A stretch of 64,000 nt of DNA from assembly GCA_015061005.1 (NCBI GenBank), contig SUXJ01000001.1:1-64000 (forward strand), given 5' to 3'. The translations under genes and the position numbers were made by a program. This DNA is from Bacteroidales bacterium (lineage in GTDB: Bacteria; Bacteroidota; Bacteroidia; Bacteroidales; Muribaculaceae). The notes beneath the pieces are model-generated. The model did no database searches. It worked only from the letters and a program-made list of their open reading frames with translations, and had not been told where the DNA came from. Below, piece after piece: positions 9,112 through 17,800 of this stretch (position 1 is its first letter; each line of letters starts with the position of its first letter).

Positions 9112-9710
9112 TGGGGGAGGTGGTTGGCGTTGGTGGGGGCGTTGGCGAAGGGGGAGGTGGAGTTGATGAGGCCGGTGCGGACTGCAGTGTTGTAGATTGC
9201 TTGGAGGATGCGGCAGTAGAAGCTGACTGTGGCTTCTTTGCGTCCGCCGGCACGGAGGGCTGCGGTGAATTGGTCGATGTGGGCCGCGGAGAGGTCGGCG
9301 AGGTTTATGTCGGTGAGTCCGAGGGTGCGGAGGTGGCCGGCGAAGGTGGTTAGCGTTGCGGAGTATTTTCGGGTTCGCGAGGCGTTTGCCGGGTCGGCCT
9401 TGAGAGAGGCTATGAGGGCGCGTCCGTAGGCGATGATGCCTTGTCCGGAGTCAATGGCGGAGTGGGTGCGTTGGATTGATCGGAGGGTGGCAGCAAGGAG
9501 TTGTTCGGTGTGGCGCAGTTTTTGAAGGAGTGAGTTCCAATCGGTGATGAACTGTTCGGGGGAGGCATAGCCTGCTTGTTCGAATGCGGACCACTGAGGG
9601 GCTGACATTTCGCCGATGGGTTCGGTGACGGAGATTTGGCGGTCGCCATCGGTTGCAGTGATGATGACGGAGCGTTGAGGGAAGGAGGAGAAGGAGTAGT
9701 TTACGATCAT
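9108..9710 (-). CDS. Orphan tyrosine-recombinase core-binding (SAM-like) domain protein
   Basis: About 200 residues from the ATG at 9710, which overlaps the upxY stop as ATGA; an in-frame ATG at 9749 exists but lies inside upxY. The C-terminal 100 residues (TRKYSATLTTFAGHL, then NLADLSAAHIDQF and VSFYCRILQAIYNTAVRTGLI) match the pattern of the phage-integrase SAM-like DNA-binding domain. The protein stops exactly where the catalytic domain with its R-H-R-Y residues would begin. The stop overlaps the wzx start, so this is a clean boundary and not an obvious frameshift. It holds the slot that upxZ takes in Bacteroides capsule loci. Function unknown; DNA binding or a regulatory role at the inverted repeats next door is inference. 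Confidence 0.7.
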   Translation of the reverse strand: MIVNYSFSSFPQRSVIITATDGDRQISVTEPIGEMSAPQWSAFEQAGYASPEQFITDWNSLLQKLRHTEQLLAATLRSIQRTHSAIDSGQGIIAYGRALIASLKADPANASRTRKYSATLTTFAGHLRTLGLTDINLADLSAAHIDQFTAALRAGGRKEATVSFYCRILQAIYNTAVRTGLINSTSPFANAPTNANHLPQ

Positions 9711-10297
9711 TGGAGGAGGGGTTGGATGTCGGAGAGTGAAATGGTGCATTTTGCGCCGCCGAGGGCACCAAGGGCAATGACGAGTTCACCACGGCCGTTT
9801 GGGAGGTGAACGATGGAGCCTTCGGCGTTGAGCAGGCGTCCGCGAGTGACTTTTACTTGCTGACCAACGCAGTATTGATGATCCAAGAATTCTACCGGGG
9901 TTTCGGAGTGCCCGAGCATGAAGCGGAGGAGTTGGATTTGAGAGTCGGGGATTGTGGCGACCGGTTTTGCGTTTGCACGGTCTGAGAGGCAGCGTGAAAT
10001 GAAGGGAAGGTTGACGATTTGTCGTCGTTGGGCTTCGGTGCTGCGGAAGAATACTACGGAGGGTATGACAATGTGATTGGCAGTGTGGCGACGACCATTG
10101 CGCCAAATTCGCGTTTCGGGTTGAACGGCGGCGAAGGCTTCGATGTCGAGGTCGGATAGCTTAAGGGCGGAGGCGGTTTCGGTGTTGTGGGTTACGATTG
10201 CGACGTACCATTGGGTTTCAGCCACGCCTACGGCGTCGTCAACGACAGTGGTCGCCGGCGAGACGCGTTGTGCATCTGACGTTTTCTGCGTGTGCAT
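9707..10297 (-). CDS. upxY: UpxY-family transcription antiterminator (NusG paralog)
   Basis: About 196 residues from the ATG at 10297; a GTG at 10330 in the same frame would add 11 residues but falls at the edge of the inverted repeat. A NusG N-terminal domain begins QWYVAIVTHN near residue 29. A C-terminal KOW-like stretch (VGQQVKVTRGRLLNAEGSIVHLPNGRGELVIAL) ends the protein. UpxY proteins bind RNA polymerase at the 5' leader of their own capsule operon and prevent premature termination. It is the first gene of the leftward operon and is coupled by ATGA to the next gene. The DNA is much more GC-rich than the sugar genes. A locus-specific letter cannot be assigned. Confidence 0.85.
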   Translation of the reverse strand: MHTQKTSDAQRVSPATTVVDDAVGVAETQWYVAIVTHNTETASALKLSDLDIEAFAAVQPETRIWRNGRRHTANHIVIPSVVFFRSTEAQRRQIVNLPFISRCLSDRANAKPVATIPDSQIQLLRFMLGHSETPVEFLDHQYCVGQQVKVTRGRLLNAEGSIVHLPNGRGELVIALGALGGAKCTISLSDIQPLLQ

Positions 10298-10331
10298 TTC
10301 ACGTTTCACACTGAGAAATTCCGGGGGCACA

Positions 10332-10357
10332 CTTCATAATTGTGACCCCACTTTTTT
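10332..10357 (+). repeat. Left arm of 26-bp inverted repeat
   Basis: Begins cttcataattgtgacc and ends in a run of six T. It is identical to the reverse complement of 10491-10516. Outside the perfect core the similarity continues for a few bases with mismatches (two in the next seven). Confidence 0.9.
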
Positions 10358-10430
10358 AGATGCTTATATTTCAGGAGTTTATGAACCCAATTTTTGCTGA
10401 GTTATGTAGTAATTGCACGAGTCCATAAAT

Positions 10431-10453
10431 AAAAAAGACTCCTTAAAGGAGCC
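10431..10453 (-). terminator. Hairpin with U-run inside the invertible segment
   Basis: Read on the minus strand, a stem ggctcct/aggagtc (one mismatch, 3-nt loop) is followed at once by six T. It would stop leftward read-through toward upxY in the present orientation and would face the other way after inversion. Confidence 0.55.
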
Positions 10454-10490
10454 TAATTCAAAAAAAATCACTATATTTGCGCACACACTG

Positions 10491-10516
10491 AAAAAAGTGG
10501 GGTCACAATTATGAAG
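10491..10516 (-). repeat. Right arm of 26-bp inverted repeat
   Basis: Exact inverted copy of 10332-10357. Its first 16 bases (six A then gtggggtcac) also pair with a third copy of the same core at 10518-10533, so the right arm doubles as half of a terminator hairpin. Confidence 0.9.
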
Positions 10517-10534
10517 AGTGACCCCACTTTTTTT
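10491..10534 (-). terminator. Terminator hairpin after the GH84 gene
   Basis: A 16-bp perfect stem pairs 10491-10506 with 10518-10533, with an 11-nt loop and T/A runs on both flanks, so it can work on both strands. It starts 17 bp after the stop of the leftward GH84 gene and is its natural terminator. Confidence 0.8.
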
Positions 10535-10551
10535 ATGGTATGAGTATTTTG

Positions 10552-12348
10552 TTAACGTTGACGGCGAGCTTGGAGGGCGGCGCGGAGGTCGTAGAGGGCG
10601 TTATCGTAGAATGGTTGTAGTTTCATTGTGCCTACTTTGTGGGCGTTGTATGCTTTTGTTTCTTCCGCGGTCATTATTGCGCTGCGATAGAATTGGAATA
10701 CTTCGACGTCGGACAGTTTGTTGAAGTTTTCCATTATGTAGCAAACTTTTAAGCCTCGCTGTCCGAGTTTTTCGAATTCGGCGAGCCAAGGTTCGAGTTC
10801 TGCGAGTAGGAGTTTATTGGAGCAGTTTTGGCGGATTACGTTGGGGACGATAGTTGCGCGGGCAAATTCGTCGCGAATGGCTTTGAGTTGTTCGGGAGTC
10901 CACTCATCGGTAAATCGGAATGTTTCGGTTTCCCATGATTCGGCGCGGCGATAGCCGGTTTCGGTGTCGCAGGAGTGGATTGCGAATGTGCGATATGCTT
11001 CGGGGCATTCGGGCATGAGTTCGCGAAGCCCGCGTTCCCAGTTGTCGAGGGGGTTGAAGGCGGGTATGTTCCACGCATAGTCGGCTACGCCGTAGAGTGC
11101 GAGTTTAGATGCTTCTCCGTGTTCCATGGGGTTGCTGACAAGTGCGGTAACATCGTCGGAGGTGAGAGTGGTATCCAGACCGTAGGTAGGTCCTTGGAGG
11201 ATGTAGTTACGCGCATAGTCTGTTACGGGCCAGTTCCACCAGTAGTAGCCGGGGCGTTTGATGAGGGAGTTGAAGAAGTCCATGGTGTCCTTAGTGAGGT
11301 CGGAGCATACAACGTCGCCGGTGTACATGATGTCGATGTCGGGGTAGAGGGTTCTGCCGTAGATTGCGTTAGCACCTTTGTCGGTGGGGTTGAGCCAGAG
11401 GCGAGAATATTCTGTCGGGCATACCATGAGGGGTGCTACTCCGGGGTGTTTTTTTACGAAGTCGTCGGTGAGGTCGTTGAGGAGTTTTACTTGTTTGTTT
11501 GGGTTGGTCCCTTCACCTTCGATGTCGTCAAAGAAGATGGCGAAATTGCGTACACCGAGGTCGTACATCATTTGGAATTTTTTGACGAGGTTGTTGTAGT
11601 CCTCAGTGTTCCATTTGATGTCTTTTCCGGGGTGTATTGCCCAGACGAAGTCAACGTAGTTTCGTTTGCATGCATTGATGAGTTCAGTTAGGTTTGCGGC
11701 TTGATCTTCGGGATATGGCAAACGCCAATTGGGCGAGGAGTGGAAGGGGTCGTCTTTGGGACCGTAGATGTATGTGTTCATTTTGTGGCGACCGTAGAAG
11801 TCGATGAGCGACAGGCGAACTTGGTGGCTCCACGGAGTTCCGTAGAAACCTTCAACTACTCCGCGGTGTTCGAGGCTGGGGTAGTCGGAAATGGTCAGCG
11901 AAGGTAGTGCAGAGATGGGAGCAGATTCGAGGATTTGCAGAAGGGTCTGGAGTCCATAGAAAGCACCACGTTCGTCATATCCTTGAATTGATATGCCTTT
12001 TTGGTTTATTGTTAATGAATAAGCACCGGAGAGGGGTTTAAGGTTTTGGTTTTTACCAAAGTCTATGGTAAGTTTAATGCCTTTGGGATTTTGCTTAATG
12101 AAGTCGGGGATGGCGTTAGGCAGTTGGCTATTGATAGCAAATCCGGCAGAAGCATCAATGGTGTCATCGTTTATGGTGAGCGACTGCGGAGTCGGGTTGA
12201 TTACTAATGTGCGTGATTGAGCTTCGCCGGTTACAGCGTTTACAGTCTGCTCTTCGGCACGTTGGGTTGAAAGGTCGAATTGCGCGAACGTGGTGAATTG
12301 ATTTGCCAAGCAAATGGCGCAAGCTAAGAATAAATATAAACGTTTCAT
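10552..12348 (-). CDS. Secreted GH84-like beta-N-acetylglucosaminidase
   Basis: A 598-residue exported glycosidase. A signal peptide (MKRLYLFLACAICLANQFTTFAQ) leads into a GH20b-like N-terminal domain. The catalytic barrel opens at VVEGFYGTPW (residues 164-173) and carries the paired aspartates of GH84 in FFDDIEGEG at about 274-275. The family removes terminal GlcNAc from O-GlcNAc-protein-like, chitin or hyaluronan substrates by substrate-assisted catalysis. In a gut Bacteroidales, mucin or host glycan GlcNAc is the likely target. It is shorter than the roughly 730-residue Bacteroides homologs, lacking C-terminal accessory domains. It is transcribed on its own, divergent from pgk. Confidence 0.88.
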   Translation of the reverse strand: MKRLYLFLACAICLANQFTTFAQFDLSTQRAEEQTVNAVTGEAQSRTLVINPTPQSLTINDDTIDASAGFAINSQLPNAIPDFIKQNPKGIKLTIDFGKNQNLKPLSGAYSLTINQKGISIQGYDERGAFYGLQTLLQILESAPISALPSLTISDYPSLEHRGVVEGFYGTPWSHQVRLSLIDFYGRHKMNTYIYGPKDDPFHSSPNWRLPYPEDQAANLTELINACKRNYVDFVWAIHPGKDIKWNTEDYNNLVKKFQMMYDLGVRNFAIFFDDIEGEGTNPNKQVKLLNDLTDDFVKKHPGVAPLMVCPTEYSRLWLNPTDKGANAIYGRTLYPDIDIMYTGDVVCSDLTKDTMDFFNSLIKRPGYYWWNWPVTDYARNYILQGPTYGLDTTLTSDDVTALVSNPMEHGEASKLALYGVADYAWNIPAFNPLDNWERGLRELMPECPEAYRTFAIHSCDTETGYRRAESWETETFRFTDEWTPEQLKAIRDEFARATIVPNVIRQNCSNKLLLAELEPWLAEFEKLGQRGLKVCYIMENFNKLSDVEVFQFYRSAIMTAEETKAYNAHKVGTMKLQPFYDNALYDLRAALQARRQR

Positions 12349-12382
12349 ATTAAAAAAGGGAATATAATCGTTTCATGTTGCG

Positions 12383-12390
12383 CAAAGATA
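12383..12390 (-). promoter_or_regulatory. -7 box for the GH84 gene
   Basis: TATCTTTG on the minus strand, 35-42 bp upstream of the GH84 ATG, followed by an AT-rich leader. No clear TTTG at the -33 spacing. The 116-bp gap to pgk must hold both divergent promoters. Confidence 0.5.
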
Positions 12391-12413
12391 GGGATATTTT
12401 AGATTTTTTTTTG

Positions 12414-12421
12414 TACATTTG
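12414..12421 (+). promoter_or_regulatory. -7 box for pgk
   Basis: TACATTTG on the plus strand, 43 bp before the pgk start, matches TAnnTTTG. No recognisable -33 element; an A-rich leader follows. Confidence 0.5.
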
Positions 12422-12464
12422 CGGCAAATTATCATAAAAACATTGTTTAATTTATTTAAAAGAA

Positions 12465-13712
12465 ATGAAAATCGACAATTACAATTTCGCCGGCAAAAAG
12501 GCGATTGTCCGCGTTGACTTCAACGTTCCGTTGGATGAGAACGGTAACGTAACAGATGACACTCGTATTCGCGGTGCTCTTCCCACATTGAAAAAAATTC
12601 TTGCAGACGGCGGAGCTCTGATTATCATGAGCCATATGGGCAAACCTAAAGGCAAGGTTAATCCCAAGTTCTCACTTGGTCAGATTAAGGATGTAGTAGC
12701 CAAGGCTCTTGGTGCACCCGTAGAGTTTGCAGAAGATTGCGCTAAGGCAGCAGATAAGGCCGCCTCATTGCAACCCGGTCAGGTTCTTTTGCTTGAAAAT
12801 CTCCGTTTCTACGGTGAGGAAGAAGGCAAGCCTGTAGGCATTGATAAGGCTGACCCCGCATACGAAGAAGCCAAGAAGGCAATGAAGGCTTCGCAGAAGG
12901 AATTTGCCAAGACATTGGCAAGCTATGCAGACGTGTATGTTAACGATGCATTCGGTACAGCACACCGCAAACATGCATCAACTGCTGTTATCGCCGATTA
13001 CTTCGATGCTGACAGCAAGATGCTCGGTTACTTGATGGAGAAAGAAGTTCAAGCAGTTGATAACATTCTGTCGAACATTAAGCGTCCTTTCACCGCAATT
13101 ATGGGCGGCTCAAAGGTGTCAACCAAGATTGGTATCATTGAGAATTTGATGGATAAGGTAGATAATCTTATTCTCTGCGGCGGCATGACTTACACATTTG
13201 CAAAGGCGATGGGCGGCAAGATTGGTCAGAGCATTTGCGAAGAAGACAAGCTGGACCTTGCTATTGAAATCATGAAAAAGGCAGAAGCTAAGGGCGTGAA
13301 GCTCGTGCTCGGCACAGATTGTGTGGCCGGCGATTCATTCTCTAATGATGCCAACACTCAAATCTGCAGCGTAATGGATATTCCTGAAGGGTGGGAAGGC
13401 ATGGATGCCGGCCCCGAAAGCCGCAAGGCATTTGCCGAAGCTATTGTTCCCGCAAAGACAATTCTTTGGAACGGACCTGCCGGTGTGTTTGAATTTGACA
13501 AGTTTACTGCCGGCTCACGTGCAATTGCCGACGCCATTGTGGAAGCAACCAAAAATGGAGCGTTCTCACTCGTTGGTGGCGGTGACTCAGTAGCATGCGT
13601 GAACAAGTTCGGTGTTGCCGATCAAGTAAGCTACGTATCAACCGGCGGCGGTGCCCTTCTGGAAGCCATTGAGGGCAAAGTTCTTCCCGGTGTGGCTGCC
13701 GTTAAGGAATAA
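12465..13712 (+). CDS. pgk: Phosphoglycerate kinase
   Basis: A 415-residue cytoplasmic glycolytic enzyme interconverting 1,3-bisphosphoglycerate plus ADP and 3-phosphoglycerate plus ATP. Visible signatures are RVDFNVPLD near residue 16, [30 protein letters not shown], the hinge GGSKVSTKI, and the nucleotide-binding GGGDSVAC near the C-terminus. Full length for the family. Codon use is that of a highly expressed gene. It is monocistronic: its own -7 box lies upstream and a strong hairpin follows. Confidence 0.98.
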   Translation: MKIDNYNFAGKKAIVRVDFNVPLDENGNVTDDTRIRGALPTLKKILADGGALIIMSHMGKPKGKVNPKFSLGQIKDVVAKALGAPVEFAEDCAKAADKAASLQPGQVLLLENLRFYGEEEGKPVGIDKADPAYEEAKKAMKASQKEFAKTLASYADVYVNDAFGTAHRKHASTAVIADYFDADSKMLGYLMEKEVQAVDNILSNIKRPFTAIMGGSKVSTKIGIIENLMDKVDNLILCGGMTYTFAKAMGGKIGQSICEEDKLDLAIEIMKKAEAKGVKLVLGTDCVAGDSFSNDANTQICSVMDIPEGWEGMDAGPESRKAFAEAIVPAKTILWNGPAGVFEFDKFTAGSRAIADAIVEATKNGAFSLVGGGDSVACVNKFGVADQVSYVSTGGGALLEAIEGKVLPGVAAVKE

Positions 13713-13732
13713 GACACATATTTATAAAAGAC

Positions 13733-13795
13733 AAAAGGGGGACTCCCCGGTGCGATTTTCCCAGAATCGCGCCGAAGGAGTCCCCCTTGAGTTTT
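13733..13795 (+). terminator. Large two-tier hairpin after pgk
   Basis: Outer stem aagggggactcc (13735-13746) pairs perfectly with 13777-13788. An inner gcgat/atcgc stem sits inside. The sequence gagttttt follows. It lies 22 bp after the pgk stop and fits an intrinsic terminator. Its size and GC content also suggest a dispersed hairpin repeat. Confidence 0.65.
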
Positions 13796-14077
13796 TGCCG
13801 ACCGCGGCCTACCCGGCGGCGTGTTTGGAATGACCGGGACGGATCATTCACGCTCATTTTCCAGTACGTCAATGTTTTTTTGAGCGAGGGCACTCTTGCC
13901 GCAAGCTTTAGCCTGATTTGTTGGTGATCGCGGTTTGGCTTCCGCTCGAGTTCGGTTTTCCCGGGGGATAAGATTTATAATATTTATGAGATTTATAAGT
14001 CTTATGGTTTTGATAAGGGGAAGGGTGGACTCGCTTTCCGTCGGTTTGCCTTTGTGGGGTCGCGGTGACGGGGCCGC
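13796..14077. other. Non-coding G-rich gap with one TTAT array
   Basis: No convincing gene: the small minus-strand ORFs are low-complexity shadows. It contains the first 9-bp-period TTAT array at 13968-14010. Base composition is skewed, with G-rich tracts on the plus strand. Confidence 0.5.
13968..14010 (+). repeat. 9-bp-period TTAT array A
   Basis: TTAT starts at 13975, 13984, 13993 and 14002, exactly 9 bp apart, with variable spacer bases. Confidence 0.75.
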
Positions 14078-14704
14078 TTAGAGGAGGAAGGCTGCGAGTG
14101 CCGGTTTTGGGTGCGGTTCGGCAGCCGAGTTTTGGGGGAGGAGGATTATGAGGGTTATGTTTTTTATGTTTTTTATGTTTCTTATGTGGCTTATGGGTTT
14201 GGGGCGAGGGCGAGGTTTTGGAGGGGAGTATTTTGTTGCGGAGTCGAGGGTTTGGTAGAAGGAGGGGGAGAAGTGGTGGGTGAGGCGTTGGATATCGCCG
14301 ACGATGAGTAGGATTGTGTCGCGTCCGGAGAGGAGTGGAGCGACGGTGGCGACGGCTTGGCCGAGACGTTTGAGTTTGTCGGCTTGGAAGATTATTATTT
14401 GGCCGACGGGTCGGCAGTAGCCGCGGAGGGAGGGGAATCTTCTGCGTGAAAGCCATTTAGCTTTAAGTGGAGAGTGAGGAGTGGAGCGAGGAGAGATTAT
14501 GACGGCGGAGCGTTGGGTCAGACGGGCTTGGTGCCAGCTGAGGTATTCGAGGAGGACTCGGGTTAGGGCGCCCGAGGGGTCGTTTATGAGTGCGCGGACA
14601 CGGCCTGAGCGCTGACGTTGGCGTTCGAGGCTTTCGATGCAAGCACGTTCGCGGAGGGAGAGCGTGCGGCGGATAAATCGGCGGAAGCAGGCGGTGCGGG
14701 GCAT
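14078..14704 (-). CDS. Hypothetical protein, doubtful
   Basis: A 208-residue open frame, arginine-rich. The first 150 residues look protein-like (ERACIESLERQRQRSGRVRALI, then LGQAVATVAPLLSGRDTILLIVGDIQRL). The last 50 are low complexity: a proline/arginine tract, then HIRNIKNIKNI encoded by the 9-bp TTAT array, then a hydrophobic end. No family recognised, no signal peptide. The region is G-rich and flanked by similar arrays, so this may be a decaying or lineage-restricted gene or a chance ORF. The next feature on the right is the sprA terminator, so it would need its own promoter. Confidence 0.35.
   Translation of the reverse strand: MPRTACFRRFIRRTLSLRERACIESLERQRQRSGRVRALINDPSGALTRVLLEYLSWHQARLTQRSAVIISPRSTPHSPLKAKWLSRRRFPSLRGYCRPVGQIIIFQADKLKRLGQAVATVAPLLSGRDTILLIVGDIQRLTHHFSPSFYQTLDSATKYSPPKPRPRPKPISHIRNIKNIKNITLIILLPQNSAAEPHPKPALAAFLL
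14146..14199 (+). repeat. 9-bp-period TTAT array B
   Basis: Six TTAT motifs starting at 14146, 14155, 14164, 14173, 14182 and 14191, all exactly 9 bp apart. It lies within the minus-strand ORF at 14078-14704. Confidence 0.85.
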
Positions 14705-14725
14705 ATTAGTGGAGAGTGGAGGATT

Positions 14726-14758
14726 TTATGTAACTTATGTGGCTTATGTTGCTTATAT
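14726..14758 (+). repeat. 9-bp-period TTAT array C
   Basis: TTAT starts at 14726, 14735, 14744 and 14753, exactly 9 bp apart. It lies just upstream of the 14078-14704 ORF start and before the sprA terminator. Confidence 0.8.
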
Positions 14759-14818
14759 TTTTTTGCAAAGGTAGGGAGGGTTTGGAGGGGAAAAGCGTAG
14801 ATTTTCGTGAGAGAGGGT

Positions 14819-14851
14819 AAAAAAAGTGGCTCGCCGGGGAGAGCGAGCCAC
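14819..14851 (-). terminator. Intrinsic terminator of sprA
   Basis: On the minus strand gtggctcgc (14851-14843), an 8-nt loop and its perfect 9-bp complement are followed by seven T. It begins 22 bp after the sprA stop. Confidence 0.9.
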
Positions 14852-14873
14852 ATATTTTGAGTTGCTAAGGAGA

Positions 14874-17800
14874 TTAACGTGCGAGGGATAAGTTGAATGT
14901 TATACCGTAAGCGGTGTTAGAGGTCGGGAATGCGGAATTGGAGACTAACGGGGTATTTACTTGATGTTCGAAGAACATGCCGAGCTGAATGCGTCGATTA
15001 AGTGCGTACTTAGCAGCAACATTGATGTTGAGACTCCGAGTTCCCGAGGTAGCTTGAGTGTAGTTAGTCTCGATACGGCGAATAAGGGCTTGAGATTGCG
15101 AGAACTTGAAATCGGCATTCAAGTCGAGGTCGTTACTTGCGCCTGACTGCTTTCCACGCAATTTGATTACACTAAGAAAGTTCGCTATTTTATAGCCGGC
15201 ACCCACAGTGATGGACCGTTGATTGGCTTCGACTAACTGTCCGGCAGAAGAGTTGAGCGTGAGGGTTCGACTTTCACCCCATTCAGCATTAAGTCGGAGG
15301 TCATTTTTGAGCGTCACTTTCAAGCCCAACAACGGCGAAAAGCGTTCAGTTATGGCCACTGAGGATATATTATAAGGCGAAGAAGGGATTGGATTTCCAG
15401 TCATCTCATCAAGAGTGAAACCCAGATCGGAGTTATTACCGCCACCAATAGAGATCCAGTTGAGATATCCGCTATATGAACCGATAGTATAGGTACATTG
15501 ATAGGCGTGAGTCAGGGTTATACTTTTGAACACATTGCGCAGATTACCGAAATTGATAATGCCATCGTATGTAACTTTCCAGTTGGGAAGGATAGCAGCA
15601 AGAGACGGGAATATGTCCATGCTCTGAGAGCGCGGGTCAGTGCCGGTATATGCAGCGAGGAATGCCGGAATGAGCACATCAGATGATGTAGGACTAACTT
15701 TTCCATTCTCCACACTAAACGGTTTTCCTGCCAACGGGTTATCCAACATGAATCCTCCCTCGGGATAATTAACACCATTATACTGCGCCTGATAGCGTTG
15801 GGCGATGACGGGGATATAATCAAGGAAATTTTGGAATGCAGAAGAATAATAGCCATTTTCAGCATTATATGAGCGGAGAGCAGTAGCTATTGCGACATGG
15901 GTTTTGGTGTATGAACCGGAACGGGCTGTTGGCATATCATCATACATGAATTGCACAGACCCGGTTCTGGAGTCATTGCGCTGAGCATTGAGGGATATTT
16001 TCAATCCGGGTATGGGCTCAAGAGTAGCTTCCATGCTGATTTCAAGAGCCTTATTTGTTAAGGCGGGCGAAGTTTGTCCGTCGTTGGTCATTAGCCATCC
16101 TCGCTCTAAAGCTTCGTTGATATACTCCTCTCCGGCAAAACCGAAAGCGAAGTCAAGCCCGGGTGCCATTGGTCCATAAGCGGTGGATTGCCCGAAGATA
16201 TCGCCAACGTTCGGTTTGTATAACGGAATTGACAAAGAACGCGAATTATGGTAACGGAAAGAGAAATTTCTCGGCATCATCAAGAATCGAGTAGAATACG
16301 CAGCAGCCTCTTTCCAGAAACTTTTTTTCTCGGGTTCACGAACCTCGGCAATGAGGAATTTAAGATTCTCGGTTCCACGGGTAGTAATCTCCACAGAGGC
16401 ATCATCGAGAGATTTCCACTCTATTTTAAAGGGTTGACCTGAGATAGTAGAAGCCGTTACTTTGATTTTTTTCACTTTTAAATTGTGCTTAATCACCAAA
16501 GTTGTGTCCGGCTTAAGTCGGAGAGTACGCTCAAATCGTTTAGGTCGGTTTTTTCTGCTATCAGTAGATGATTTAACCGAACGCCCTCGCGAGGACGCAA
16601 AACGCTGATTGACGGATTTAAGGTAAGGAACCTTATTGAACAATCCTTCAAAATTAAGACGTGCATCGACAGAGAAATCCGCCTTATTAGCGATTTTATT
16701 TCCTACGGATTGACCATCGACAGTTGCCCCCCTATCCCACTGATAAGTTGCGTTATATTTAAGCGAGCCGGAGAGCCAATCGAGTATGGGGATTTGATTG
16801 AACGGCAACTTATAGTCAGCCGAGAAGGTTTGATTATAACCCCAAGGGGTTCCGAGATTTCTAATAGAGCTGAGCACAGTGTCTTGCCACTGTTTGAATT
16901 CATCAGGGAAAAGCTTTCGATTTACCGCACCTGCCGATTCCTCAATACGCGCCGACGTGTTAGAATCAAAACGGAACGAAAGACTCTTGGTGAGATTCCA
17001 AGACAGCGACAACTTACGATCCCAAAGGAAGTTTTTATTAACGGCAACAGGGAGTTGGAAATTATCGTCGACTTCTGAGCGCACTTGTTGCTCGTAGTAG
17101 TAACGCGATATATTTGTGCTGAGCGAGATATTATTGAATAAGAAGCCCAATTCCCAATCGCGGAAGAACTTCATGGATTTCTTTTTCGGGTCAACGGCGT
17201 TTTTGAACGGTTTTACGGTGCGTTTGAACGGAGACCAATTATATTGGAGCGAACCGCGATAGTCATTGGTGTTTTGATACTCAGTGGTCGGGTCAACAAA
17301 ATGCTGCTTGGAGAAAGAGAAATTTATGGTAAAGTTCGCGGGATCCCAAGGCATTGAATTTTTGGATTTGACATCAAATTTGAGTCCTGAGATAGAGAAG
17401 TTGGTTGTTTGAGTTTCTTCGATTGCAAAACCGCTGATAGAGTCACGCTGCTGCTGATTTACGCAATCATTGAGCGCATCGGACAGCAAGACATCGGAAT
17501 CAAGGGGATTATATTTTGGAGTAGTACGTTCGGAAGATGTGGAATAATAAATCGGTGCACGCAGCTTGACCGATTCAGGCAAGAAGCGTCCGGCATCTAC
17601 TTGCATGGCGAAGTTCAGCTGGCGATAATCGTCCATGCGTCGAGAATTGAGACTTTCATCCACACCACCGAAGCCGGCAGTTTCAATATGCGCACCGAAA
17701 TTAAACGTAGCGATATCGCTCATTGCCAGATTAACGTTTGCTTTAGCAGCCCATCCCCCTTCTTCATCAAAGTCGGTCACTTTTAGTTCGTTGACCCATA

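Larger units (their letters stand above)
10332..10516. promoter_or_regulatory. Candidate invertible promoter segment upstream of the capsule operon
   Basis: Perfect 26-bp inverted repeats at 10332-10357 and 10491-10516 bound a 133-bp spacer. The spacer has a plus-strand TATATTTG at 10472-10479, an exact match to the Bacteroidetes TAnnTTTG -7 box followed by GC; a -33 TTTG is not evident. In the present orientation it fires rightward, away from upxY and antisense to the GH84 gene. Inversion would place it about 65 nt upstream of the upxY ATG reading into the operon. The layout resembles phase-variable capsule promoters of Bacteroides. A miniature transposon remnant is the main alternative. Confidence 0.6.

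Noticed and set aside
10332-10516. Insertion-sequence remnant
   Set aside because: No transposase remnant in the spacer and no direct target duplication seen. Kept as the alternative reading of the inverted repeats rather than the call.
10975-11691. 238-residue plus-strand open frame
   Set aside because: Entirely antisense to the GH84 gene, whose catalytic motifs are intact. The translated product is valine/glycine-rich, as expected of a shadow frame.
13908-14456. 182-residue minus-strand frame overlapping the 14078-14704 ORF
   Set aside because: Almost only Pro, Arg, His, Thr and Lys from the skewed region; no protein-like segments.
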